Origin: Stutzerimonas azotifigens | GTDB taxonomy: Bacteria > Pseudomonadota > Gammaproteobacteria > Pseudomonadales > Pseudomonadaceae | Direction: 5' to 3' | Assembly (NCBI RefSeq): GCF_013522725.1 | Contig: NZ_JAAMRF010000001.1 | Location: 551,122 to 615,121 of the forward strand | Length of the DNA stretch: 64,000 bases | Shown: positions 34,556 to 43,880 of the stretch, piece after piece | Layout: each line of letters starts with the position of its first letter | Position numbering within the stretch: position 1 is the stretch's first letter | Made by a program: the position numbers and the translations under genes | Notes under the pieces: generated by a model | Told to the model about the DNA's origin: nothing | The model's input: only the letters and a program-made list of their open reading frames with translations | The model's database searches: none

Positions 34556-35643
34556 AAACTCCCGACAAACCAATTCTCGAAGGTCACGGCCTGACCAAGC
34601 ATTTCACTGCCAACCGCGGCTTCCTGCAGCGCGCCGCCGCGCCGGTGCGGGCGGTCGACGATGTGTCGCTCACCGTGCGCCGGGGCGAGACGCTGGCGCT
34701 GGTTGGCGAATCCGGTTCGGGCAAGTCGACCCTGGGCCGCCTGTTGCTGAACCTGCTCGAGCCGACCGCGGGCGATGTCATCTACGAGGGGCGCAACCTC
34801 GGCAATCTGTCGGCGCAGGAGCTGCGCAAGGTGCGCCAGGACCTGCAGATCATTTTCCAGGACCCTTTCGCCTCGCTGAACCCGCGCATGAATGTGCAGC
34901 GCATCGTCGGCGAGCCGATCTGGCTGCATGATGCCGCCGCTCGTAGCGAGCGCGAGGACCGGGTGGCCGAGTTGTTGCGTACGGTCGGGCTCGCGCCGGA
35001 ACACGCCGAGCGCTACCCCCACGAGTTTTCCGGCGGGCAGCGCCAGCGCATCGGCATCGCCCGCGCCCTGGCGTCGCGCCCGAAACTGCTGCTGGGGGAC
35101 GAACCGGTCTCGGCCCTGGATGTGTCGGTCCAGGCGCAGGTGGTCAATCTGCTCGAGGACCTCAAGCAGCAGTTCGGGCTGACCCTGGTGATCGTTGCCC
35201 ACGGGCTGGCAGTGATACGCCACATGAGCGACCGGGTGGCGGTGATGTACCTGGGCGAAATCGTCGAACTGGCCCCGGTCGATGCGCTTTTCGAACAACC
35301 GCTGCACCCCTACACCCAGGCCCTGATCGACTCGGTGCCGGTCAGCCATCCCAAGGACCGGCGCGAACGTCAGGTGCTCGGTGGCGACATGCCCAGCCCC
35401 AGCGCGCCGCCTCCCGGTTGCCGTTTCCACACCCGTTGCCCGCACGCCCGCCCGCTATGCCGAGAGAACCAGCCGGTTTTCGAGCGTCTGCCGGACGACC
35501 GCCAGGTCGCCTGCCACTTCTGGCGCGAGATCGCCTCGGCGGGCAGCGGCAGCCCAATTGTCGTCACCCCCAGTACCGCGTTCAGCCAGCGCCTGGCGCT
35601 GTTCAAGGCGCGTCAGTCCACCCTTACGGAGCCGCATCCATGA
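34552..35643 (+). CDS. Dipeptide/oligopeptide ABC transporter ATPase (DppF/OppF type)
   Basis: 363 residues. Walker [10 protein letters not shown], signature [17 protein letters not shown], Walker [15 protein letters not shown]. The usual H-loop His is kept in [10 protein letters not shown]. The C-terminal region has [15 protein letters not shown] tail of about 45 residues follows that motif, longer than usual. ATGA overlaps at both ends tie it to its neighbours. Confidence 0.9.
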   Translation: MKTPDKPILEGHGLTKHFTANRGFLQRAAAPVRAVDDVSLTVRRGETLALVGESGSGKSTLGRLLLNLLEPTAGDVIYEGRNLGNLSAQELRKVRQDLQIIFQDPFASLNPRMNVQRIVGEPIWLHDAAARSEREDRVAELLRTVGLAPEHAERYPHEFSGGQRQRIGIARALASRPKLLLGDEPVSALDVSVQAQVVNLLEDLKQQFGLTLVIVAHGLAVIRHMSDRVAVMYLGEIVELAPVDALFEQPLHPYTQALIDSVPVSHPKDRRERQVLGGDMPSPSAPPPGCRFHTRCPHARPLCRENQPVFERLPDDRQVACHFWREIASAGSGSPIVVTPSTAFSQRLALFKARQSTLTEPHP

Positions 35644-37148
35644 AGCACTTGCTCGCGTTTACCGGCGTCACCCTGTTGCTGGCCTGCAGCCAGGCCATGG
35701 CCGCACCGGCCACCCTGCGCATCGGTATCCAGGACGATCCCGACATGCTTGATCCGCACCGGTCGCGCACCTATGCAGGGCGGCTGGTCTACACCGCCCT
35801 GTGCGACAAGCTGGTCGAAACCGATGCCGACCTGCAGTTCATTCCGCGTCTGGCCACGGCCTGGGAGTGGAGCGAGGACGGCAAGACGCTGACCATGAAC
35901 CTGCGCGAAGGCGTGACGTTCCATGACGGCGAGCCTTTCGACGCCGAGGCGGTGAAGTTCAACCTGGACCGTGCCCGCACGCTTCCCGATTCGCAGCGCA
36001 AGAGCGAGTTGTCATCGGTGGAAAGCGTCGAGGCTACCGCGCCGACCACCGTCACGATCCACCTGAAAAAGCCCGATGCCACGCTGATCGCGCAGCTGTC
36101 CGACCGTTCCGGAATGATGCTCGCGCCCAAGGCGGCCGCGGGTGCCGACTATGCCAGCAAGCCGGTCTGCTCAGGCCCGTATGAGTTCGTCGAACGCGTG
36201 CAGCAGGACCGTATCGTGTTGAAGAAGTACGACGGTTACTGGAACAAGGACGTCTTTCATTTCGACCGTGTGGTGTTCATGCCGATTCCGGACACCTCGG
36301 TGCGTCTGGCCAACCTGCGCTCTGGCGATCTGGACATGATCGAGCGCGTGGCGCCCACCGACGTCAAGTCGGCCAAGGCCGACGCCAAGCTCAAGGTCTA
36401 CAGCACACCAGGACTGGGCTTCATGGAAATGGTGGTGAACATCGACAACGGGTCGAAGGCGCAGAACCCGCTGGGCCAGGACAAGCGCGTACGCCAGGCG
36501 CTGGAGCTGTCTCTGGACCGCGATGCGATCAATCAGGTGGTCTTCGAAGGGCTGTACATCCCGGCCAACCAGGCGCTGTCGCCGAGCAGCCCGTTCTTCG
36601 ACAAAACCAAGACCATCCCCGCCCGGGACCCGGAAAAGGCCCGTGCGCTACTGGGTGAGGCTGGCGTCAAAATGCCTTTCCCGATTGATCTGAAGGTAGC
36701 CAACAACCCCATCGCCCAGCAGATCGGCCAGATCATCCAGGCGATGGCGCAGGAGTCCGGTTTCCAGGTAAACCTGATCGCCGGCGAATACGCGACCCAG
36801 CTCTCCGAGCAGCAGGCGGGCAACTTCCAGGTAGCCCTTTACAACTGGTCGGGGCGCCCTGATCCGGACGGCAACCTGCACCAGTTCGTGACCTGCAAGG
36901 CGCCCCTCAACGATGCGCGCTACTGCAACCCCAAGGTCGACGAGCTGCTTAACGAGGCGCGGGTGCGTAACGGCCTGGAGGAGCGCAAGGCGCTGTACGC
37001 CCAGGCGCAGGAGATCCTCGTCGACGAGGCACCGTACATCTATTTGTTCTTCGACCCGCGCCTGTTCGTCGCCCGCGGCGATCTGCAGAACTTCCAGCCG
37101 CAGCCCGATGGGTTGATCCGCCTGGAAAACGTCAGGCTCGCTCCGTGA
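35640..37148 (+). CDS. Periplasmic peptide-binding protein of the ABC transporter (SBP family 5)
   Basis: 502 residues with a Sec signal peptide ([21 protein letters not shown], probable cleavage after AMA; the Cys is not in a good lipobox). Core of the DppA/OppA/GsiB family: PDMLDPHRSRTYAGRLVY, ATAWEWSEDGKTLTMNLREGV-type segment, GPYEFVE and VRQALELSLDR. GsiB (glutathione) and DppA are both possible models. Followed by a stable hairpin before the permease genes, a usual way to make more binding protein than membrane subunits. Confidence 0.9.
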   Translation: MKHLLAFTGVTLLLACSQAMAAPATLRIGIQDDPDMLDPHRSRTYAGRLVYTALCDKLVETDADLQFIPRLATAWEWSEDGKTLTMNLREGVTFHDGEPFDAEAVKFNLDRARTLPDSQRKSELSSVESVEATAPTTVTIHLKKPDATLIAQLSDRSGMMLAPKAAAGADYASKPVCSGPYEFVERVQQDRIVLKKYDGYWNKDVFHFDRVVFMPIPDTSVRLANLRSGDLDMIERVAPTDVKSAKADAKLKVYSTPGLGFMEMVVNIDNGSKAQNPLGQDKRVRQALELSLDRDAINQVVFEGLYIPANQALSPSSPFFDKTKTIPARDPEKARALLGEAGVKMPFPIDLKVANNPIAQQIGQIIQAMAQESGFQVNLIAGEYATQLSEQQAGNFQVALYNWSGRPDPDGNLHQFVTCKAPLNDARYCNPKVDELLNEARVRNGLEERKALYAQAQEILVDEAPYIYLFFDPRLFVARGDLQNFQPQPDGLIRLENVRLAP

Positions 37149-37154
37149 TACACG

Positions 37155-37184
37155 CCCCGGCCGCCGCCCGAGCGGTGGCCGGGG
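37155..37184 (+). terminator. GC-rich hairpin between binding-protein and permease genes
   Basis: CCCCGGCC...GGCCGGGG with an inner GCCGC/GCGG helix makes a nearly continuous stem. No T run follows. It probably stabilises the upstream mRNA end or limits read-through rather than ending transcription. Confidence 0.55.
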
Positions 37185-37215
37185 TCCCGCTTCCCTCGCT
37201 GTTCAGAGGTCCGTC

Positions 37216-38163
37216 ATGATCGGATTCATCTTCCGCCGCCTGAGCGCGGCGATACCGACGCTGATCCTGGTATCGCTGTTCGTCTTCACCCTGCAGAAGC
37301 TGCTACCCGGAGATCCGGTACTGGCCATGGCCGGCGAAGAGCGCGACCCCCAAGTGCTCGAATACCTGCGCGACAAGTACCGGCTCAACGACCCGATTGC
37401 GATGCAGTACCTGCACTGGGTCGGGGACGTGCTGCAGGGCGACTTCGGGCGTTCGATGCGCACCGAGCAACCGGTCACCCAACTGCTGCTCAGCAAGCTT
37501 CCGGTCACGTTGCAGCTGGCTGCCTGGTCGCTGATGTTCGCCATGCTCATCGGTATTCCGGCTGGGATCATCGCGGCGGTGCGCAAGGGCACGCGGGTCG
37601 ATTACGGAGTCAACGTGCTGGCCCTGTCGGGTATTTCGATTCCCAACTTCTGGCTCGGGCTGCTGCTCATCCTGCTCTTCGCGGTCAAGCTGCAATGGTT
37701 GCCGGCTTCGGGTTTCGTACCCTTCAGCGAGGATCCGCTGCGTAATCTGCAGACCATGCTGATGCCGGCCTTCGTGCTCGGCGCGAGCCTTGCCGGGACG
37801 CTCATGCGCCACACCCGCAGCGCAATGCTCGAGGTGCTGCGCTCCGATTACGTGCGCACCGCCCGTGCCAAGGGGCTGATGCCGCGGGTGGTGATACTCA
37901 AGCATGCGCTGCGCAACGCGCTGATGCCCATCGTGACTCTGAGCACGCTGCTGTTCGGCGAGCTGCTCGGCGGCGCCGTGCTGACCGAGCAGGTGTTCAG
38001 CCTGCCGGGCTTCGGCAAGATGATCGTCGACGCGGTGTTCAACCGCGACTACGCGGTGGTGCAAGGCGTGGTGCTCTGCGTCGGCATCGGTTTCATCCTG
38101 CTCAACCTGCTCGCCGATGTGCTCTATCGGCTGATCAACCCGCGCATGAGGACCTCCGCATGA
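37216..38163 (+). CDS. Peptide ABC transporter permease (DppB type)
   Basis: 315 residues, six membrane helices. N-terminal FRRLSAAIPTLILVSLFVF, the LPGDPVLAM segment typical of DppB/GsiC and the EAA loop (YVRTARAKGLMPRVVILKHALRNALMP region). The stop overlaps the next gene start. Forms the membrane channel with the following permease. Confidence 0.92.
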   Translation: MIGFIFRRLSAAIPTLILVSLFVFTLQKLLPGDPVLAMAGEERDPQVLEYLRDKYRLNDPIAMQYLHWVGDVLQGDFGRSMRTEQPVTQLLLSKLPVTLQLAAWSLMFAMLIGIPAGIIAAVRKGTRVDYGVNVLALSGISIPNFWLGLLLILLFAVKLQWLPASGFVPFSEDPLRNLQTMLMPAFVLGASLAGTLMRHTRSAMLEVLRSDYVRTARAKGLMPRVVILKHALRNALMPIVTLSTLLFGELLGGAVLTEQVFSLPGFGKMIVDAVFNRDYAVVQGVVLCVGIGFILLNLLADVLYRLINPRMRTSA

Positions 38164-39041
38164 CCGCTGCCAGCCTGATGTCCCGACCGGCCTTCGGCCT
38201 GCGTCTGCCCCGGCGGGCGGTGCGGCCGCTGGGACGGTTCATGGCCAACCGCGGCGCGGTGGTCGGTGCGCTGATCCTGCTCTGCTTCATCCTCGCGGCG
38301 TTGCTGGCGCCCTGGATCGCACCCCACGATCCGCTCAAGGCCAACTTCATGGCCGTACGCCAGGCGCCCTCGCTGGTGTACTGGCTGGGCACCGATGAAC
38401 TCGGTCGTGACTTGTTCTCGCGGCTGCTCTGGGGCGCACGCAGTTCGCTGCTCGCCGGGGCGGTGTCGGTCGCCATCGCCTTGGCTATCGGTGTGCCGCT
38501 CGGCCTTGCCGCCGGATATTTCGGCGGCATGCTCGATGCGCTCATTTCGCGGGTGGTCGAGGCATTGTTGTCGTGCCCGTTCCTGGTCCTGGCGATTGCC
38601 CTGGGTGCCTTTCTTGGCCCAAGCCTGATGAACGCGATGATCGCGATCGGGCTGTCGGCGATGCCGATTTTCGTGCGCTTGACGCGCGGCCAGGTGATGG
38701 CCATCCGTCACGAGGATTACCTCGAAGGCGCTCGGGCCATCGGGTTGCCGGATCGCTGGATCATCCTGCGCTACGTGCTGCCCAATGTGCTTTCACCCAT
38801 CGTGGTGCAGGCGGCCCTGACCATCGCCTCGGCGATTCTGGCCGAGGCCAGTCTGTCGTTCCTCGGGCTCGGGCAGCAACCGCCGACGCCGTCCTGGGGA
38901 TCGATGCTCAATACTGCGAAGAACTTCATGGAGCAGGCGCCCTGGATGTCCATCGCGCCGGGCGTTGCCATCTACCTCACGGTGCTGAGCTTCAACCTCG
39001 TCGGTGACGGTCTGCGCGATGCGCTAGACCCCAAAGGCTGA
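38160..39041 (+). CDS. Peptide ABC transporter permease (DppC type)
   Basis: 293 residues. N-terminal OppC_N segment and first helix (GALILLCFILAALLAPWIAPHDP), LGTDELGRDLFSRLLWGARSSL and the EAA loop (DYLEGARAIGLPDRWIILRYVLPN). GLGQQPPTPSWGSML is the usual late signature. Last transporter gene, 64 bases before the gamma-glutamyltransferase-like gene. Confidence 0.92.
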   Translation: MTAASLMSRPAFGLRLPRRAVRPLGRFMANRGAVVGALILLCFILAALLAPWIAPHDPLKANFMAVRQAPSLVYWLGTDELGRDLFSRLLWGARSSLLAGAVSVAIALAIGVPLGLAAGYFGGMLDALISRVVEALLSCPFLVLAIALGAFLGPSLMNAMIAIGLSAMPIFVRLTRGQVMAIRHEDYLEGARAIGLPDRWIILRYVLPNVLSPIVVQAALTIASAILAEASLSFLGLGQQPPTPSWGSMLNTAKNFMEQAPWMSIAPGVAIYLTVLSFNLVGDGLRDALDPKG

Positions 39042-39105
39042 GCCTCACCCGCTTCGGCGGCGTCACCGGGCGTGACGCCGCACTTCAACTGCAAGGAAAT
39101 CCGCT

Positions 39106-40695
39106 ATGCCCCTCGATCTCGATTACACCCAGGCCTATGGTTCGGCGCGCTCCTGCGTCATGGGTCGCAACATGGTCGCCTGCTCCCAGCCGCTGGCCGC
39201 ACAGGCAGGCATGACGATGCTGCAGCAGGGCGGCAATGCCGTGGACGCCGCCATCGCTGCGGCGATGGTGCTGACGGTGGTCGAACCCACCGGATGCGGC
39301 ATCGGCAGCGATGCCTTCGCGGTGGTCTGGGACGGCCAGTGTTTGCAGGGCCTGAACGCATCCGGCCGCGCACCGGCCGGCTGGCGTCCCGAGTATTTCG
39401 CCGGCCAGCAGCAGATACCGGAGCGTGGCTGGGGGGCGGTTACCGTTCCGGGCGCCGTCTCGTCCTGGGTCGCGCTCTCCGAACGGTACGGCAAGTTGCC
39501 TTTTGCGAAACTGGCAGAACCTGCCATTGGCTATGCGCGCGACGGCTTCCAGGTCACTCCGGTGATCGCCAGGCTCTGGCAGCAAGGCGCCAAGCTGCTC
39601 AAGGACCAGCCGGGTTTTGCCGAATGCTTCATGCCGGGTGGGCGGGCACCGCTGGCCGGTGAGCGGGTGGTGATGGCCGACCATGCCCGCACCCTCGAGG
39701 CGATTGCCGAAACGCGCGGCGAAGCGTTCTACCGGGGCGCGCTGGCCGACGCCATCGTCGCCCACGCGAAGGCCAACGGTGCACTGATGAGCCTGGACGA
39801 CCTGGCCAGCCATACGGTGGACTGGATCGACACCATCAGCTTGCGCTATGCCGGTGCGGTGGTACACGAACTGCCACCGAACGGCCAGGGCATCGCCACG
39901 CTCAGCGCCCTGGGCATGCTCGAAGAATTGGGCGTCGGCAACGATCCTGTGGACAGTCCCGAGACGCTGCATCAGGTGTTGGAGGCCATGAAACTCGCGT
40001 TGGCCGACGTGCACGAGCATGTGGCCGACCTGGCCCACATGCGCGTGACGCCCGACCAGATGCTGGCACCGGAGTACCTGCGCCAACGAGCAGGACAAAT
40101 CACAGGCGAGGCGGCTGATCCCGGTCACGGCGATCCTCAGCGTGGCGGCACCGTTTACCTATCGACCGCCGACGAGAGCGGCATGATGGTGTCGTTCATC
40201 CAGTCCAATTACATGGGCTTCGGCTCCGGCGTGGTCGTGCCGGGCACGGGCATCAGCCTGCAAAACCGAGGCGCCGGCTTCAGCCTTGACCCTGAGCATG
40301 TCAATTGCGTCGCGCCGGGCAAACGACCCTTCCACACGCTCATCCCTGGCTTCGTGATGAACGCTGATGGTACGCCGCTGATGTCCTTTGGACTGATGGG
40401 TGGCCCCATGCAGGCGCAGGGGCACACCCAGATGATGCTGCGCATCTTGCGCTACGGGCAGAACCCCCAGACGGCGATCGACGCGCCACGCTGGCGGATC
40501 GAGAAGGGCCGCACGGTCGCGGTCGAAGATGCCTTCGACGTCCAGACACTCGCCGAATTGCGTCGGCTGGGCCACGACCTCAAGGTGGAGCAGGATCGCT
40601 CGTCCTTTGGTGGCGCGCAGATTATCGTGCGTACCGAGCACGGGTACGTTGGCGGCTCCGAATCGCGCAAGGACGGCCAGGTGGTGGCCTGCTGA
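39106..40695 (+). CDS. Gamma-glutamyltransferase/hydrolase family protein (cytoplasmic)
   Basis: 529 residues, Ntn-hydrolase of the gamma-glutamyltranspeptidase family. N-terminal MVACSQPLAAQAGMTMLQQGGNAVDAAIAAA, LPPNGQGIATL, and the self-cleavage point at GGTVYLSTADE with nucleophile Thr349 (the usual TTHxSV is changed). C-terminal GFVMNADGTPLMSFGLMGGPMQAQGH. No signal peptide, so it should act in the cytoplasm on substrates brought in by the ABC transporter, unlike periplasmic Ggt. Together with the operon this suggests use of gamma-glutamyl compounds such as glutathione fragments. Some relatives act on cephalosporin or other amides, so the substrate is inference. Confidence 0.85.
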   Translation: MPLDLDYTQAYGSARSCVMGRNMVACSQPLAAQAGMTMLQQGGNAVDAAIAAAMVLTVVEPTGCGIGSDAFAVVWDGQCLQGLNASGRAPAGWRPEYFAGQQQIPERGWGAVTVPGAVSSWVALSERYGKLPFAKLAEPAIGYARDGFQVTPVIARLWQQGAKLLKDQPGFAECFMPGGRAPLAGERVVMADHARTLEAIAETRGEAFYRGALADAIVAHAKANGALMSLDDLASHTVDWIDTISLRYAGAVVHELPPNGQGIATLSALGMLEELGVGNDPVDSPETLHQVLEAMKLALADVHEHVADLAHMRVTPDQMLAPEYLRQRAGQITGEAADPGHGDPQRGGTVYLSTADESGMMVSFIQSNYMGFGSGVVVPGTGISLQNRGAGFSLDPEHVNCVAPGKRPFHTLIPGFVMNADGTPLMSFGLMGGPMQAQGHTQMMLRILRYGQNPQTAIDAPRWRIEKGRTVAVEDAFDVQTLAELRRLGHDLKVEQDRSSFGGAQIIVRTEHGYVGGSESRKDGQVVAC

Positions 40696-40705
40696 GCCGG
40701 CGCGT

Positions 40706-42367
40706 TCAGTCTTGTGGATACCACCTGGGCGTGTAGACCCACTGCTTGCCATCCGCACGGGCAAAGCGGCGGGTCTGGCTCGAGCCGATGATGACGAGGG
40801 TCCGCATGTCCACCTTCTCGGGTGTGAGCTCGCCGAGGGTGAGGACATGCAGCGCCTCGGCGGGCCGGGCAATGTCGCGGCCAAGCACCACCAGGGTCTC
40901 GGCGCTGCGGTGGCGGCGGACAATCTCCAGCGCGCGACCAAGCTGCCAGGGGCGCGCCCGGGAGATGGGGTTGTAGAAGGCCATCGCCAAGTCCGCCGCA
41001 CCGGCATGGTCGAGGCGGTTTTCGATCTGGCTCCACGGCTTGAGGTTGTCCGAAAGCGAGATCATGCAGAAGTCGTGGCCCAGCGGCGCGCCAGCGCGGG
41101 CGGCGGCGGCCAGGGCGGCGGATACGCCCGGAAGTATCTGCAGCTCGACGCCGTGCCAGCGCGGATCGTCCTGGCCTTCGAGGGCTTCGAGCACCGCTGC
41201 GGCCATGGCGAACACGCCTGGGTCGCCTGACGACACCACCACGACGCGGCGCCCTTGGGCAGCCAACTCGAACGCGTGGCGGGCGCGCTGAAGTTCCTCG
41301 CGGTTATCACTGTTGTGCTGCAGTTGGTCCGGCCGGAACGGGCCGGCCATCTCGACATAGGTGGCGTAGCCGAGCACATCTTCGGCCTCGTCCAGCGCCT
41401 GGCGAACCGCAGGCGTCATCAGATCGGCCGCGCCTGGGCCAAGCCCGACCACGCTCAGACGTCCGCGACGGCGGCCGAGGCTATCGGGGGCGAGGGGCTG
41501 ATTGCCAAGCAGCAGGCACAGCCCGTCACCGTCGGCATGCCGTGGCGGTAGACCTACTTCTGCGTCGATGAAGCGCAGTGGCAACCCGAGTTCGGCGGCT
41601 GCGGCATGCAGGTCGGTATCGGCCTCCAGGCTGGTTTTGGCGAGCAGGCAGCCCAGCGCCTGAGGCGCTAGTTGGGCAGCATCCAGCGCCAAATGAATGC
41701 GGGCGGCGAGGTCGGCGCCGGGCCGGTCGATCAATGCAGCGACCTGCTGCGGATGGATTAGCAGCTCATGCCGTTGCGCCGCACGACGTTGCGGGCTGAC
41801 ATGGATGACGCGCTCCGCGTTTTCAGCAACTGGGAGCTGTGCGGTGTCCAGCCAGGGCGCCGCGCCGTCGATGCGCACGGTTTGGCCTCCGAGCAGATCA
41901 GACACGAAGCGTTTGCCCTGTTGCAGGTCCGCCAGTACGTAGCCACTCGGGGGTTCCAGCAGGCAGGTGCCGAAGCGTAGCTCACCACTGGTGGTGATTG
42001 CGGGGGCGACACCCAGATGGGCGGCGAGCTCCCGGGCCAGACGGTTCACGCCGGCCAGGCCGCCAAGCAGCGGAACCACCGCGCTGCCATCCTCAGCCAC
42101 GGCCAGCACCGGCGGCTCGGCTCCTTTTTCGGCTAGCAGCGGCGCCAGCGCACGAATCACGATGCCGGCGGCGCAGAGCACGATCAGCGGCTGCCCGGCG
42201 CGATATTGCGCGCGCAGGTTCTCACCGAAATCCGCGTAGTGGCGGTCGGCTGCTTCAACGCGACCGTGCAGGCCATGGATCAAGGCATCCGGGTACAGCG
42301 CCTGCACGCGCCGCGCAACCGAAAGGGCTGAGGTGCCGAGAACGACGATGGCAGGAGCGGGAATCAT
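40706..42367 (-). CDS. cobJ: CbiG - precorrin-3B C17-methyltransferase fusion
   Basis: 553 residues. The N-terminal half (about 1-300) is CbiG-like: VLGTSALSVARRVQ, VLCAAGIVIRALAPLL, VVPLLGGLAGVNRLARELA and a C-terminal CobE-like segment (LGCLLAKTSLEADTDLH). From about 305 onward is the SAM methylase CobJ (SVVGLGPGAADLMTPA, DVLGYATYVEM, VSSGDPGVFAMA, LPGVSAALAAAA, MAFYNPISRARPWQL) that contracts the ring by methylating C17. The fusion is known from pseudomonads. Last gene of cobG-cobH-cobI-cobJ, after a 146-base gap; stop lies 10 bases from the convergent ggt stop. Confidence 0.94.
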   Translation of the reverse strand: MIPAPAIVVLGTSALSVARRVQALYPDALIHGLHGRVEAADRHYADFGENLRAQYRAGQPLIVLCAAGIVIRALAPLLAEKGAEPPVLAVAEDGSAVVPLLGGLAGVNRLARELAAHLGVAPAITTSGELRFGTCLLEPPSGYVLADLQQGKRFVSDLLGGQTVRIDGAAPWLDTAQLPVAENAERVIHVSPQRRAAQRHELLIHPQQVAALIDRPGADLAARIHLALDAAQLAPQALGCLLAKTSLEADTDLHAAAAELGLPLRFIDAEVGLPPRHADGDGLCLLLGNQPLAPDSLGRRRGRLSVVGLGPGAADLMTPAVRQALDEAEDVLGYATYVEMAGPFRPDQLQHNSDNREELQRARHAFELAAQGRRVVVVSSGDPGVFAMAAAVLEALEGQDDPRWHGVELQILPGVSAALAAAARAGAPLGHDFCMISLSDNLKPWSQIENRLDHAGAADLAMAFYNPISRARPWQLGRALEIVRRHRSAETLVVLGRDIARPAEALHVLTLGELTPEKVDMRTLVIIGSSQTRRFARADGKQWVYTPRWYPQD

Positions 42368-42513
42368 GGGAAGGTTCTCTTGCAGCCGGCTGGGGCTGAT
42401 GGTTCAGATCACCGGCCACTGGGAGGCTGAGATCGTGTGGTTTTGCAGGCATTTCGACACGGACTGGGGCTACCGCTTCGGCAAGATCTTTCCCGGCGAA
42501 GGGTGCCGGTTCG

Positions 42514-43257
42514 TCACCCGCGCCATTGCTCGCCCGGCACCAGAATCATCGAAAAATAAGGGGAGGACATCGGCTCGACCTGATCCAGCGGGACGATTTT
42601 CTGCTCGGCCATGGTGGCGCGCTCGACATAGTGGGCACGCCCATCGAGGCCGAGCTTGCGCAGCACGCGGCGGACCTTGTCGAAGTTGCGCCCCAGTTTC
42701 ATCACCACGGCGGCTTCGGCGTTGCGCAGGCGACTCTCCAGTTCGGCTTCGTCGAGCACGCCTGAGAGCACGCTGAGCGACTGGTTGCGATACACCAGGG
42801 GTGTGCCGAGTACCGAGGCGCAGCCCAGCATCGAGCAGACGCCTGGCACGACGTCCACGTCGAAGCGGCCGGCCAGGCGGTCATGCAGGTACATGTAGGA
42901 GCCGTAGAACAGCGGGTCACCTTCGCAGATGACGGCGACGTCCCGGCCGGCGTCGAGCTCGTCGGCGATCTTCACAGCGCAGGTGTCGTAGAAGTCGCTA
43001 ATGACATCTTCATAGGACAGCGGTGGCGCCAGCGCCTCGGTGGTCACCGGATACACCAGTGGCATGCGCTGTTGAACGTCAGTCAGATGCGCCTCGATGA
43101 TGCCAAAGGCATTGCCGCCCTGGCCGCGGCTGGCCTTGGCGCGGGCTACGAAATAAGCAACCACCGGCGCCGCCCGCAACAGGCGCAGCGCTTTCAAGGT
43201 GATCAGTTCCGGGTCGCCGGGGCCGACGCCCAGGCCGAGCAGACGTCCGCGCATCAT
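42514..43257 (-). CDS. cobI: Precorrin-2 C20-methyltransferase
   Basis: 247 residues, tetrapyrrole methylase: [22 protein letters not shown] at the N-terminus, [35 protein letters not shown] and EQKIVPLD. It methylates precorrin-2 at C20, committing it to corrin rather than siroheme. Its start overlaps the cobH stop by four bases. Confidence 0.95.
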   Translation of the reverse strand: MMRGRLLGLGVGPGDPELITLKALRLLRAAPVVAYFVARAKASRGQGGNAFGIIEAHLTDVQQRMPLVYPVTTEALAPPLSYEDVISDFYDTCAVKIADELDAGRDVAVICEGDPLFYGSYMYLHDRLAGRFDVDVVPGVCSMLGCASVLGTPLVYRNQSLSVLSGVLDEAELESRLRNAEAAVVMKLGRNFDKVRRVLRKLGLDGRAHYVERATMAEQKIVPLDQVEPMSSPYFSMILVPGEQWRG

Positions 43258-43880
43258 TCGATCTCCGTGGCCAGGGCATTGACCGCGGCGGCCGCCATGG
43301 CGCTGCCGCCGCGCCGACCCCGGACGATCACATAGGGCACGCCGCGGCTGTCGGCGGCGAGCATGTCCTTGGATTCAGCCGCGCCGACGAACCCGACCGG
43401 CATGCCGATGATCAGCGCGGGTTTGGGGGCGCCGGCGTCGAGCATGTCCAGCAGATGAAACAGCGCAGTGGGCGCATTGCCAATCACCACCACGCTGCCG
43501 GCCAGATGCTCGCGCCAGCGCTCCAGTGCGGCGGCCGAGCGGGTGTTGCCCATGGCCTTGGCCAGCGCCGGTACTTGCTCGTCATGCAGGGTACAGATCA
43601 CCGGGTTTTCCGCCGGCAACCGCGCGCGCGTGACGCCTTCGGCCACCATCCGCGCATCGCAGAGAATCGGCGCGCCGCGCGACAGCGCCTCGCGGCCAGC
43701 GGCGCCTGCGCCCGGCGAGAAGCGCAGGTCATCGACCACATCGACCATGCCGCAGGCGTGGATCACCCGGACTGCGAGCTTTTCAAGGTCGACGGGAATG
43801 CCCGACAGGTTGGCTTCGGCGCGGATGATGGCGAAGGAGTTGCGGTAGATCTCCTGGCCGTCGCGGATGTAATCGATCAT
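43254..43880 (-). CDS. cobH: Precorrin-8X methylmutase
   Basis: 208 residues: [32 protein letters not shown] with the catalytic His, [15 protein letters not shown] and [16 protein letters not shown]. It moves the C11 methyl to C12 to give hydrogenobyrinic acid. Overlaps of four bases with cobG and cobI. Confidence 0.96.
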   Translation of the reverse strand: MIDYIRDGQEIYRNSFAIIRAEANLSGIPVDLEKLAVRVIHACGMVDVVDDLRFSPGAGAAGREALSRGAPILCDARMVAEGVTRARLPAENPVICTLHDEQVPALAKAMGNTRSAAALERWREHLAGSVVVIGNAPTALFHLLDMLDAGAPKPALIIGMPVGFVGAAESKDMLAADSRGVPYVIVRGRRGGSAMAAAAVNALATEIE

